This document shows, one piece after another, positions 33,853 to 42,342 of a stretch of 64,000 nucleotides of DNA. The first letter of the stretch is position 1. Each line of letters opens with the position of its first letter. Position numbers and translations under genes: made by a program. The notes under the pieces were generated by a model that worked only from the letters and a program-made list of their open reading frames with translations, was not told the origin of the DNA and ran no database searches. The stretch is from Faecalibacterium prausnitzii. GTDB lineage: Bacteria > Bacillota > Clostridia > Oscillospirales > Ruminococcaceae. The stretch spans positions 6,127 through 70,126 of the forward strand of contig SFDE01000015.1 in NCBI GenBank assembly GCA_004558805.1, in the 5' to 3' direction.

Positions 33853-34671
33853 TTATCCTGCATCCTGCAGGGTGAGGAACTCTTCCAGACACAGCCCGCT
33901 GGCACGGATCGCCAAGGCGTTTTCCACCCCCACATACCGCCAGTGCCACGGCTCATACACCACACCGGTGACCGCCTGCCGGTCCTCCGGATACCGCAGG
34001 ATGAAGCCGTACTCGGCGGCGTAGGCGGTAAGCCACTCAAAGGCACGGGTCTCCCCAAAACCGGTGTCCGGGGTGGTGTAGTCGGCGCTGAGGATGTCCG
34101 CTGCATAGCCGGTACCGTGCTCGTTTGCCTCTGCCTGCGGCTGAATGGATGCCGCAAGGGAGGCGGCTTCCTCCTCCGACCTGTGCCTTGCAAGGTAGTG
34201 CTGCCGCTGCTGCTCATAGGCGGCGGTGCGCGCCTCCGGGTCCTGATACCCGGTGACAAGGGTCAGGAGGATGCCGTCTGCCTCTGCAGCGGCAGCAAGG
34301 CAGCGGTACTGCATTGCCGCTTCTGCCTCCAGCAGAGTGCCTGCCTCGTCTGCGGCGTCCAGCCGGGGGGACGGCTCCTGATCGTAGGGCAGATTTGCGT
34401 TTACCAGCACCAGCCGCCCGTCCAGCGGGTCCATGGCGTAGTCGGTGCCGTCGTAGACGCTGGCGGCAAACATCTTGGGACCTGCGATCATCCGGTGGAC
34501 CTTTGGCAGCAGCCACAGGATACCGTTGGTCAGCAGGGCGATCACCGCACCGCAGCCCGCCAGAAAGATCACCCAGTTGCGGGCAAGGCGCAGCATCTTG
34601 CGGCGCTTCCACTCCCGGTAGGTCAGGGGCTGTTTTTTTGCCGTTTCTGCGGCGGCGGGTCGTTTGTCCAT
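33853..34671 (-). CDS. VanY-type D-alanyl-D-alanine carboxypeptidase (M15B)
   Basis: 272 residues with one N-terminal membrane anchor (about 28-55) and an extracellular catalytic domain. Conserved blocks: VTGYQDPEARTAAYEQQ, NEHGTGYAADI (zinc His and Asp; the usual S/xEHxxGxAxD) and EPWHWRYVG (catalytic Glu and His). It trims the terminal D-Ala of peptidoglycan stem peptides. The ribosome site AAAAGGAG lies about 13 bases before the ATG, somewhat far. Promoter at 34733. First gene of a run with yfmF, yfmH and lgt, all envelope or protein-processing functions. Confidence 0.87.
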   Translation of the reverse strand: MDKRPAAAETAKKQPLTYREWKRRKMLRLARNWVIFLAGCGAVIALLTNGILWLLPKVHRMIAGPKMFAASVYDGTDYAMDPLDGRLVLVNANLPYDQEPSPRLDAADEAGTLLEAEAAMQYRCLAAAAEADGILLTLVTGYQDPEARTAAYEQQRQHYLARHRSEEEAASLAASIQPQAEANEHGTGYAADILSADYTTPDTGFGETRAFEWLTAYAAEYGFILRYPEDRQAVTGVVYEPWHWRYVGVENALAIRASGLCLEEFLTLQDAG

Positions 34672-34732
34672 AGTGCAGCGTGTGCTCCTTTTACAGATTT
34701 GCAGCGCACTGCGCCGCACAGATACAGCCCTT

Positions 34733-34761
34733 ATTATACACCCCTTTGCATTTTGTGTAAA
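34733..34761 (-). promoter_or_regulatory. Promoter of the vanY-yfmF-yfmH-lgt unit
   Basis: Minus strand TTTACA (34756-34761), 17-base spacer, TATAAT (34733-34738). Confidence 0.8.
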
Positions 34762-34774
34762 CGCCGCCGGGTGT

Positions 34775-34812
34775 AAAAAAATTATGACCGGCAGTCCCCT
34801 GCCGGTCATAAC
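34775..34812 (-). terminator. Terminator of the threonine operon
   Basis: Minus strand TTATGACCGGCA pairs with TGCCGGTCATAA and is followed by six T. Confidence 0.92.
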
Positions 34813-34825
34813 CTTTTCCGATCTC

Positions 34826-36025
34826 TTAGTCGAACAGCATATCGTGGATGGCGTTCACAGCCTTGTCGGCATCGTCCCGATCAATGATGCAGGAGATCTT
34901 GATCTCGCTGGTGGAGATCATCTTGATGTTGATGTTGTTGTTGGACAGAGCCTCAAACATCTTGGAAGCAACACCACTGTGGCTCTGCATACCGGCACCC
35001 ACGATGGATACCTTGGCACAGGTGGTGTCCACGCTGACATTGCTGAAGTGTGCGCTGTCCTTCAGCACACGCATGGCAAGGTCTGCCTCTCCTGCAGAGC
35101 AGGTAAAGCTGATGTCCTTTTTGCCGTCACGACCGGTGGACTGCAGGATGATATCCACGTTGATGTTCTTCTGTGCCAGCAGACCGAAGATCCGGAAGCT
35201 CATGCCCGGCTCATCGGGAACGTTGAGAATCGTGATAACAGCAACATCGGTGTCCTTTGCGACGCCCTTGATCAGCATACCTTCCATATCCTTTGTAACC
35301 TCCTTAACCAGCGTACCCGGGACAGGGTTCAGGCTGGAGAGCACCTCCAGCTCCACGTTATACTTCTTTGCAAGTTCCACACTGCGGTTGTTCAGCACCT
35401 GTGCGCCCAGAGAGGCAAGCTCCAGCATCTCGTCAAAGGTGATCTCTTCCAGCTTGCGGGTGTTCCGCACCTTGCGGGGATCGGCGGTGTAGACGCCCTC
35501 CACGTCAGTGTAGATCTGGCAGCGGTCTGCGTGCAGCGCCGCTGCGATTGCCACAGCGCTGGTGTCGGAGCCGCCGCGACCCAGAGTGGTGATGTCGTCC
35601 AGCTTGTTCAGACCCTGAAAGCCTGCCACCACCACCACACGGTTGCGCTCCAGCTCCGAAGAGATGCGCTCGGTCTCCAGACGGGTGATCCGTGCCTTGG
35701 TATAGGCGCGGTCGGTGCGGAAGCCTGCCTGCCAGCCGGTAAGGCTGATGGCATGGCAGCCCAGCTCGTTCAGAGCCATTGCCAGCAGCGAGATGCTGAT
35801 CTGCTCGCCGGTGGCAAGCAGCATATCCATCTCACGTGCCGAAGGGTTGTGGGTGATCTCGGCTGCTTTTTCGATCAGGTCATCGGTGGTGTCGCCCTGG
35901 GCGGAAACCACCACCACTACGTCATTGCCTGCATTGTGGGTGTTTGCCACGATGCGTGCCACGTTGAAGATACGGTCACGGTCCTTCACGGAAGAACCGC
36001 CGAACTTCTGTACGATCAACGCCAT
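34826..36025 (-). CDS. lysC: Aspartate kinase
   Basis: 399 residues. N-terminal kinase domain (VQKFGGSSVKD; VVVVSAQGDTTDDLI; LGRGGSDTSAVAIAAAL; DVEGVYTADPR) and two ACT domains in the last 140 residues that sense end-product amino acids. First step of the lysine, methionine and threonine pathways. Placed last in an operon with hom and thrB, which suggests threonine-related control; no lysine riboswitch features are seen in the 97 bases upstream. Confidence 0.95.
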   Translation of the reverse strand: MALIVQKFGGSSVKDRDRIFNVARIVANTHNAGNDVVVVVSAQGDTTDDLIEKAAEITHNPSAREMDMLLATGEQISISLLAMALNELGCHAISLTGWQAGFRTDRAYTKARITRLETERISSELERNRVVVVAGFQGLNKLDDITTLGRGGSDTSAVAIAAALHADRCQIYTDVEGVYTADPRKVRNTRKLEEITFDEMLELASLGAQVLNNRSVELAKKYNVELEVLSSLNPVPGTLVKEVTKDMEGMLIKGVAKDTDVAVITILNVPDEPGMSFRIFGLLAQKNINVDIILQSTGRDGKKDISFTCSAGEADLAMRVLKDSAHFSNVSVDTTCAKVSIVGAGMQSHSGVASKMFEALSNNNINIKMISTSEIKISCIIDRDDADKAVNAIHDMLFD

Positions 36026-36122
36026 ATCTTGTCACTCTCCTCTTTTTCTCCCCCCGATCCTTCCCAGGGGGTCCACCGGGTGGAAGCGGTCGGCTGCGCC
36101 TTGCACTTCCCTGTCCCGTTTA

Positions 36123-37028
36123 TCATTCCACTGTTGCGCCGGTGTTATCGGCATCCAGTCGCAGCAGTGTAAATGCTTCACATCCGTCCAGACCTTCTAA
36201 CAGCTCCAGACCCTTTTCCAGCTTGGTGTAGAATTTTTCGGCGTCCGCCTTTTCTGCCACCGCCATCACCGTGCTGCCTGCGCCGGAGACGTACACCGCC
36301 TTTGCGCCGCAGAGCCGTGCCATGTCAAACACCTCTTTGGAGCCGGGCATCAGGGGCATCCGGTAGGGCTGGTGCAGCTTATCCTCGGTGGCGATTGCCA
36401 GCAGGTCGTGTCTGCCCTCGCAGAACGCCGCCGGGATCAACGCCGCCCGGGACAGGTTGTACACCGCATCCTTGTGAGACACCTCTTTGGGCAGTGCCGC
36501 CCGCGCCGCCTCGGTGAGCAGCTTGTAGTCCGGCACGATGGCAGCAAAGCACAGACTCTTATCCACGTCCCGCTTTACCGAGTAGACCGCCCCGTTCTCG
36601 TAGACGCTGCTGGTAAGTCCTCCCAGCAGGGCAGGTGCCACGTTGTCCGGGTGCCCCTCGATGGAGGTGGCAAGGGTCAGCAGCTCCTGGGTGTTCAGCA
36701 CATCCCCCAGCATCCGGTTTGCTCCCAGCAGCCCGGCAATGATGCACGCCGAGGAGGAGCCCAGCCCCCGTGCCATGGGGATGGGGTTGGTCTGGGTGAT
36801 CTTGAGCGGAGGGATCTGCTTGCCCACCTTGTCGAACAGCCCCTTGGCGGAGCGGTACACAAGGTTGCTTTCGCCCCGGGGGATCCGGGTGCCGTCTGCA
36901 GCGGAGATGTTCAGCACCTCGCTGTCCTCAAAGGTGACCGTGTTGTACAGTGTCACCGCCAGACCCAGCGCATCGAAGCCGGAGCCTACGTTTGCGCTGG
37001 TGGCAGGGACCGAAACCTTGATCTTCAC
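36123..37028 (-). CDS. thrB: Homoserine kinase
   Basis: 301 residues, GHMP kinase family. PATSANVGSGFDALGLA at the start, the phosphate loop PMARGLGSSSA (about 84-94), and the C-terminal VSGAGSTVMA block. It converts homoserine to O-phosphohomoserine. It lies 24 bases after hom. The last enzyme, threonine synthase, is not in the window. Confidence 0.95.
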   Translation of the reverse strand: MKIKVSVPATSANVGSGFDALGLAVTLYNTVTFEDSEVLNISAADGTRIPRGESNLVYRSAKGLFDKVGKQIPPLKITQTNPIPMARGLGSSSACIIAGLLGANRMLGDVLNTQELLTLATSIEGHPDNVAPALLGGLTSSVYENGAVYSVKRDVDKSLCFAAIVPDYKLLTEAARAALPKEVSHKDAVYNLSRAALIPAAFCEGRHDLLAIATEDKLHQPYRMPLMPGSKEVFDMARLCGAKAVYVSGAGSTVMAVAEKADAEKFYTKLEKGLELLEGLDGCEAFTLLRLDADNTGATVE

Positions 37029-37052
37029 TGCCGCCCTTCCTTTCCTGCCGCC

Positions 37053-38282
37053 TTAGTCCGGCAGACGGCGGAGCACCAGCTTTACGCTGCCGCCTACTGC
37101 CTCTACCTTCCGTGCTGCTTCGTTCAGCGCCTTTTCGTCGGCGCGCTCCACATAGTAGGCGCAGCCGTCGTAGCGCTCCGCCACCACCTTGCCGTAGCCG
37201 TAGATGGCTTCCACCACCGCAGGAGCAATGCCTGCTACACGCACATAGTATGCGGCAGGAGTGGGGTCGGTGAGCATCCCCTCCACCGGCTGTGCCGGCT
37301 GCCAGAACAGGCTGTCGTGGACCTTGGCGCCGTTCTTGAGGGCGTCCACCACGTCTGCCACCACAGCACTGGCGGTGGGCAGCTTGCCGGCGCCCTTGCC
37401 GTAGAACACTACGTCACCCAGCATATCGCCCTTGACCAGCACAGCGTTGAACACATCGTCCACGCTGGCAAGCTGGTTTGCCTTGGGCACCAGACAGGGC
37501 TCCACACCGGCGGCAACGCTGCCGTCCTTGCCCCGCTTCATCCATGCGATGAGCTTGATAACACAGCCCAGTTTTTCTGCTGCGTCCACATCCGCTGCGG
37601 TAATGGCACGGATGCCCCGGGTGGGGATGTTCTGGGGATAGATCTGGTGTCCGCAGACCATGGAGGACAGAATGGCGATCTTGCGGCAGGCGTCCCGTCC
37701 GTCCACGTCATCACTGGGATCCTTGGTCTCGGCGTAGCCCAGCTCCTGAGCGATCCGCAGGGCGTCCTCAAAGCCCAGATTCTCCCGCACCATCTTGGTG
37801 AGCATAAAGTTGGTAGTGCCGTTGACGATGCCCTCCACCTCGCTGATGACGTTGGCAGCCAGGCACTGGTGCATGGGGGTGATGATGGGGGTGCCGCCGC
37901 CCACAGATGCCTCAAACAGGAATGCGCAGCCGTGCTCCTTGGCAAGCGCCAGCAGCTCTGCGCCGTAGGTGGCGACCATCTCCTTGTTGGAGGTGCAGAC
38001 GCTGCGTCCGCTCTCCAGACATGCCTTCACGTAAGGGTAGGCAAAGCGGGTGCCGCCGATGGTCTCCACCACCACCCGGATCTCCGGGTCCTGCAGGATC
38101 ACATCAATGCTCTTGACAAAGAGCTGTGCGGCGGGATGTCCAGAAAAATCCTTGGGATCCAGAATATACTTGACCTCCACCGGCTCACCGGCACGGCGGG
38201 AGACCCCTGCAGCGTTGCGGCACAGCACCTCGTACACACCGCTGCCCACGGTGCCAAAACCCAGAATTGCAATTTTAGCCAT
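37053..38282 (-). CDS. hom: Homoserine dehydrogenase
   Basis: 409 residues. NAD(P)-binding ILGFGTVGSGVYEVL, TSNKEMVATYG, the catalytic region GTTNFMLTKM and ELGYAETKDPSDDVDGRDACRKIAILSS, and a C-terminal ACT domain. It reduces aspartate semialdehyde. Of two nearby start codons, the ATG at 38282 has the better spacing to GAGGAG; the ATG at 38288 touches it. Confidence 0.95.
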   Translation of the reverse strand: MAKIAILGFGTVGSGVYEVLCRNAAGVSRRAGEPVEVKYILDPKDFSGHPAAQLFVKSIDVILQDPEIRVVVETIGGTRFAYPYVKACLESGRSVCTSNKEMVATYGAELLALAKEHGCAFLFEASVGGGTPIITPMHQCLAANVISEVEGIVNGTTNFMLTKMVRENLGFEDALRIAQELGYAETKDPSDDVDGRDACRKIAILSSMVCGHQIYPQNIPTRGIRAITAADVDAAEKLGCVIKLIAWMKRGKDGSVAAGVEPCLVPKANQLASVDDVFNAVLVKGDMLGDVVFYGKGAGKLPTASAVVADVVDALKNGAKVHDSLFWQPAQPVEGMLTDPTPAAYYVRVAGIAPAVVEAIYGYGKVVAERYDGCAYYVERADEKALNEAARKVEAVGGSVKLVLRRLPD

Positions 38283-38316
38283 TGTCATTCTCCTCGTTTC
38301 CTGTTTTGGTCTGCAG

Positions 38317-38748
38317 TCACAGATTGTAACCGCAGTGCACACCCACCACCATCTGCTGCCGGGCAAGTTTCTCGGTCAGCTCCTCCGGGGTCATCTGCAT
38401 GGTATCGGTGCGGATGGTCACCGCCACCAGTGCCGCCCCGTTTTCCGGCGTGGACTGGTTGATGGTCACGATGCTGGCACCGGCTGCGCTGATGCCTGCC
38501 AGCAGGCTTTGCAGGGCGCCGGTCTCGTCTCGCAGGGTCGCCATGACGGTGACCACTTCCCGGCTGTTCTCGGAATCAAAGATACAATCCTTATACTTAT
38601 AAAACGCACTGCGGGACAGGTCCACTGCCCGGGTCGCCGCAGAGATGCTGCGCGCCTCCCCGCTTGCCAGAATCTCCTTGGCGCGTACCACCTTGAGAAA
38701 GACTTCCGGCAGCACCTGCGCGTCTACCAGATAAAAACGGCGTTCCAA
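38317..38748 (-). CDS. ThrR-like ACT-domain regulator (UPF0735)
   Basis: 143 residues. The N-terminal half (LVDAQVLPEVFLKVVRAKEIL ... SISAATRAVDLSRSAFYKYKDCIF) looks like a small helix-turn-helix; the C-terminal half (VVTVMATLRDETGALQSLLAGISAAGASIVTINQS) is an ACT domain. In Bacillus the homologue ThrR represses hom and the threonine genes. Here it heads the operon with hom, thrB and lysC. The start is taken as TTG at 38748, six bases after GAGGTG; a GTG nine bases earlier lacks a ribosome site. Confidence 0.85.
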   Translation of the reverse strand: MERRFYLVDAQVLPEVFLKVVRAKEILASGEARSISAATRAVDLSRSAFYKYKDCIFDSENSREVVTVMATLRDETGALQSLLAGISAAGASIVTINQSTPENGAALVAVTIRTDTMQMTPEELTEKLARQQMVVGVHCGYNL

Positions 38749-38787
38749 CTTGTTCACCTCACAAACACAAGTGTTCTTGCAGAAGAT

Positions 38788-38828
38788 ATAATAACATCCG
38801 ACCCCCTGCAATGCAAGAGGTCGGATGC
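38788..38828 (-). promoter_or_regulatory. Promoter of the threonine operon with an inverted repeat over the -35 box
   Basis: Minus strand TTGCAT (38811-38816), 17-base spacer, TATTAT (38788-38793). CATCCGACC (38820-38828 on the minus strand) and GGTCGGATG (38795-38803) form a nine-base inverted repeat with the -35 box between the arms. It may be an operator for the ThrR-like protein, or the terminator of the upstream gene, or both. Confidence 0.65.
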
Positions 38829-38949
38829 GATTTTGTCAGATTATCCAGTTTTGTCTTGTAAAGTGCGGTCACTCCTTGCGGGACTTGCTTGCCCGCAGAG
38901 AGGGAAAGTCGTTCTTTTCTGTCGTTTTGTTCGTGTCAAGGATACAGGA

Positions 38950-41469
38950 TCACTCGGTATCCAGATTACTTGTATCCGCAGGAATGACAGGCTGCTCCGG
39001 AGCCGGAGCCGTCTGTTCAGTGCTCTGGGGGGCAACGCTGTGGGAGTAGTTGCAGGTGGCAGGCAGGTCGTCTGCACGGTAATAGCCCACGGCGGTGCTG
39101 GGGCAGGAACCACCGGCAAGCAGACCGCTCTGGGTGCAGTAGCGCCGCTCCACCACACCGGCGGAGGTGGGGAATGCTTTGTAGGGCAGGTCCGCCTGCA
39201 CCTGTTCCATCAGCGCCTTCCACGCCTGGACACAGGTGCGGGTCTTTGCCTGCTGCTTGGACAGGGTCTTGGTCATATCGTAGGGTGCATCGTAGCCCCA
39301 CCACACCGCAGTGACGTAGTAGGGGGTGCCGCCCACGAACCACAGGTCCTTTTCATCGCTGGCGGTACCGGTCTTACCAAAGGATTCCATGCCCTTGGAG
39401 TTGGGGTAGCGCCCGCCTGCGGTACCCACGCTGGAGTACAGCACATTTTTCAGCAGACGGTTCATGACATAGGCTGTATCCGGGGTCAGTGCCTGATAGC
39501 TGGTGGCATTGTTTTCCAGATAGATGTTGCCGTCACGGTCCAGCACCCGGGTATACAAATGGGGGGTGGTGTACTCGCCGTCGTAGAAGATCTGGAATGC
39601 CGCTGCCAGTGCCATAGGGGTGACGCCATGGGTCTGGCTGCCCATGACCAGCTGTGCCAGACCCACATCGCTGGCGGGGTCCAGCGTATCCAGCTGCAGG
39701 GTGTTATAGACAAAGTTAAAGATGTTGTCCGCACCCACAAGGTCGCCTACCCGCACCGCAATGGTGTTCAGGGACCGTGCCAGACCGTTCCACAGAGGCA
39801 CATCGCTGCTGTCGCCGTAGCCGCCGCCGTAGTTCCGGGGCCAGCTGCGCCATGCGTTGGGGTACTTTTTGAGCTGGCTGTTGGACAGACCCATCAAGCC
39901 GTTGCGGCGGCAGTAGTCTTCGTCCCGGATCACCATGTCCTGTTTCTGGTACAGGGGGGAGTTGTTCAGCATGGTGGACCAGTTTACCAGACCATACTCC
40001 ACACCCAGAGCATAAGCGCCGATGGGCTTGATGGTGGAGCCGGTCTGCCGGGTCACACCGTAGGCACGGTTCAAAGAAAGACTCTTGGTCTTTTCGCCCA
40101 GTCCGCCCACCAGTGCCACCACGTTGCCGTCGTAGTCCAGCGTGACCATTGCCGCCTGAGTCCGCACGTTGCGGTAGTAGTAGACGGTGCCGTCCTCTCC
40201 GGTACGGGTCTTGGGAGTGCCGTCGGCGTTCATCACCTGCACATCGTCGTCGGAGAGAGAGGTGACCTCCTCCTCATGCCAGCCTGCCGGGAAGTAAGCA
40301 TCCCCGGTGTTCAGCATCAGGTTCTCCATGGCGGACTGCACCTTGGTGTTGACGGTCGCCTCGATGGTAAAGCCGCCGGTGTACAGCAGCTTCTGGGCGG
40401 CAGCCTCGTCGATGCCCTCTTTTTCCATGATGTCCTGCACCAGCTCGCTGAACAGGGCATCGGTGAAGTAAGAGGTAGTAGAGGTGGTCTTTTTGCCGCT
40501 GTTGTCCGCCAGCACCAGAGGCTGTGCCGCAGCGTTGCGGTACTCCTCCTCGCTGATGACCCCCTGCTGCCACATGTTGTACATCAGGAAGTTGCGGCGG
40601 TTGATGAGGTTTTCGGGGTTGGTGTAGGGGTTGTAATTGGTGGGATTTTTGGTAATGGAAGCAATGCTGGCGCACTCCCACAGGGTCAGCTGGCTGACAT
40701 CCTTGTCGAAATACTCGTTTGCCGCCGTCTGCACACCCTGAATGGTGCCGGTAAAGCTGATGGTATTCAGGTATGCTTCCAGAATGGTCTGCTTGGAGTA
40801 GCTGCGGCTCAGGCAGAGGGCGCGGTAGATCTCCCGTAGCTTCCGCAGTGCGCCCTCAACGCCGCTGGCGCTGTCGTCATCGGTGAGGTTCTTGATGAGC
40901 TGCTGCTCCAGGGTGGACGCACCCTGCTTGGAGCTGTAGATAGGCAGCACATACTCGTTGATCATGGCACCGATGGTGCGCTTGAAGTTGACGCCCGGCT
41001 CGTTGTAAAAGTCCTTATCCTCGGTGCAGATAAAGGCATACTGGAGATATTCCGGGATCTGCTCCAGATCCGCCCACACCCGGTGGCTGCTGGAAGAGCG
41101 CAGGGTGGCATACTCCACCTGTGCCCCGGTGTCCGGGTCCGTTGCCACCACCACGCTGGACTGGCTCAGCTGGATGTTGTCCAGATCCAGCAGGTCGCCA
41201 TCGTTTGCGGTCGCCTGCACCACGTACACCACTGCCAGCACGCTCAGCAGGCTGCCAGCCATGATGCCCAGACAGAGCAGGGTGGCAATGGTGCGCCCGA
41301 TGAACCGCAGGATGGGATGCCGGCTTTTTTCTCTGGGCTGCCTTTGGTTCCGGGGCTCCCCGGGCTCCCGGGGGGACTGCTCACGGCGGCTCTGGCTCAC
41401 ATTTACTCTACGTCCCGCCGCAGACCGGGAAGAACCACTTCCCTCGGCGCTGCGATGGATCTTTCTCAT
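38950..41469 (-). CDS. Class A penicillin-binding protein (transglycosylase/transpeptidase)
   Basis: 839 residues: a basic cytoplasmic tail of ~50, a membrane anchor (about 55-85), GT51 glycosyltransferase domain (FICTEDKDFYNEPGVN with the catalytic Glu; QGASTLEQQLIKNL; RKLREIYRALCLSRSYSKQTILEAYLN) and penicillin-binding domain (TGSTIKPIGAYALG with the SxxK serine; RSLN; GKTGTASDE). In GT51 motif 1 the usual EHxG reads NEPG, so the common His is absent. It polymerises and cross-links peptidoglycan. No good ribosome site directly precedes the ATG at 41469 (AGGAGG is about 22 bases away). Confidence 0.93.
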   Translation of the reverse strand: MRKIHRSAEGSGSSRSAAGRRVNVSQSRREQSPREPGEPRNQRQPREKSRHPILRFIGRTIATLLCLGIMAGSLLSVLAVVYVVQATANDGDLLDLDNIQLSQSSVVVATDPDTGAQVEYATLRSSSSHRVWADLEQIPEYLQYAFICTEDKDFYNEPGVNFKRTIGAMINEYVLPIYSSKQGASTLEQQLIKNLTDDDSASGVEGALRKLREIYRALCLSRSYSKQTILEAYLNTISFTGTIQGVQTAANEYFDKDVSQLTLWECASIASITKNPTNYNPYTNPENLINRRNFLMYNMWQQGVISEEEYRNAAAQPLVLADNSGKKTTSTTSYFTDALFSELVQDIMEKEGIDEAAAQKLLYTGGFTIEATVNTKVQSAMENLMLNTGDAYFPAGWHEEEVTSLSDDDVQVMNADGTPKTRTGEDGTVYYYRNVRTQAAMVTLDYDGNVVALVGGLGEKTKSLSLNRAYGVTRQTGSTIKPIGAYALGVEYGLVNWSTMLNNSPLYQKQDMVIRDEDYCRRNGLMGLSNSQLKKYPNAWRSWPRNYGGGYGDSSDVPLWNGLARSLNTIAVRVGDLVGADNIFNFVYNTLQLDTLDPASDVGLAQLVMGSQTHGVTPMALAAAFQIFYDGEYTTPHLYTRVLDRDGNIYLENNATSYQALTPDTAYVMNRLLKNVLYSSVGTAGGRYPNSKGMESFGKTGTASDEKDLWFVGGTPYYVTAVWWGYDAPYDMTKTLSKQQAKTRTCVQAWKALMEQVQADLPYKAFPTSAGVVERRYCTQSGLLAGGSCPSTAVGYYRADDLPATCNYSHSVAPQSTEQTAPAPEQPVIPADTSNLDTE

Positions 41470-41564
41470 CTCATTGTTGGAGATAGGGATCGCCTCCTAA
41501 CCCATAACGATCATACTCAGCGGGAGCAGCTGCCCCCCGCCGGGATCTCTCGATACGATACCAT

Positions 41565-41593
41565 ATTATAGCACGGGCACACACAGCGGGCAA
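41565..41593 (-). promoter_or_regulatory. Promoter of the penicillin-binding protein gene
   Basis: Minus strand TTGCCC (41588-41593), 17-base spacer, TATAAT (41565-41570). Confidence 0.8.
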
Positions 41594-41767
41594 GAACCAA
41601 TCTTCCGCCGCCTGTACCCTCAGGTACTGTCAGTATACCACATTCTGCCCTGCAAAGTACAGCATCCATCCGTAAAAAATGTTTATCCAAAGCTCAAACC
41701 GGCAATACTGCCGGACAGACGCCCCTGCCCTTGCCGGAACGGGGCGCATCGGAAAGGAGACCCCGCC

Positions 41768-42136
41768 ATGCGCAAACTGTGGACCTGCCTGTTTTACGGG
41801 CTCTGCGTTTTTACCGTCCTGTTCAGCCTGTACTGGATGGCACTGCCCCGCCTGCCCCTGCCCTCCTCCTCCGGGTCCGAGACCCCGGTGTCGGAGGCAG
41901 ACCTTGCGGCGCAGGCGGTGCCGGACCTTGCCGCCCGGCATTACCTGCTGTGCGACAAAGGCGGACAGGTGGCGGTATACCTCTGCGATGAGGAGGGCAA
42001 GCCGGAGACCCTGCAGCAGCTCACCGGCATCTACGTGAACCTTCTGCCGGAAAGCGACGCCCTGCGCATCAAGCGGGGCGTCCCGGTCTATAGCCGGCGA
42101 GAGCTGGACCTGCTGCTGGAAGATCTGGGCGGGTAA
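41768..42136 (+). CDS. Small membrane-anchored protein with BofC C-terminal-like domain
   Basis: 122 residues. One N-terminal hydrophobic segment (about 7-25), a Ser/Pro linker, and a C-terminal domain reading HYLLCDKGGQVAVYLCDEEG, then LTGIYVNLLPESDALRIKRGVPVYSRRELDLLLED. This pattern matches the BofC C-terminal domain, which in Bacillus sits in the forespore intermembrane space and limits activation of sigma-K; a role outside sporulation is possible because these gut bacteria rarely sporulate in culture. GGAAAGGAG precedes the ATG. Divergent from the penicillin-binding protein gene. Confidence 0.7.
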   Translation: MRKLWTCLFYGLCVFTVLFSLYWMALPRLPLPSSSGSETPVSEADLAAQAVPDLAARHYLLCDKGGQVAVYLCDEEGKPETLQQLTGIYVNLLPESDALRIKRGVPVYSRRELDLLLEDLGG

Positions 42137-42177
42137 CGCAAAAACAGAGCGTAAAATTTCTTCGAAATTGAAAACGA

Positions 42178-42217
42178 AAAAGCTGAGCACCTGCTTTTTC
42201 ACAGATGCTCAGCTTTG
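42178..42217. terminator. Bidirectional terminator
   Basis: AAGCTGAGCA pairs with TGCTCAGCTT; T-rich tracts follow on both strands. It serves the BofC-like gene and the converging secreted-protein gene. Confidence 0.8.
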
Positions 42218-42342
42218 CTGTTCTCATTTTTGCAGATTTGCCTTTGTGCTTTCGGCATTCTGCCCGATCTGCACGGTGAATGCGGCTGTTTTCAACCGTT
42301 TGAGCGTGAGCTGTTTTGCAACAGCCCCCTTCTTTTTGTATT

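Noticed and set aside
36026..36122. Lysine riboswitch upstream of lysC
   Set aside because: Only 97 bases within an operon and none of the class features or a terminator seen.
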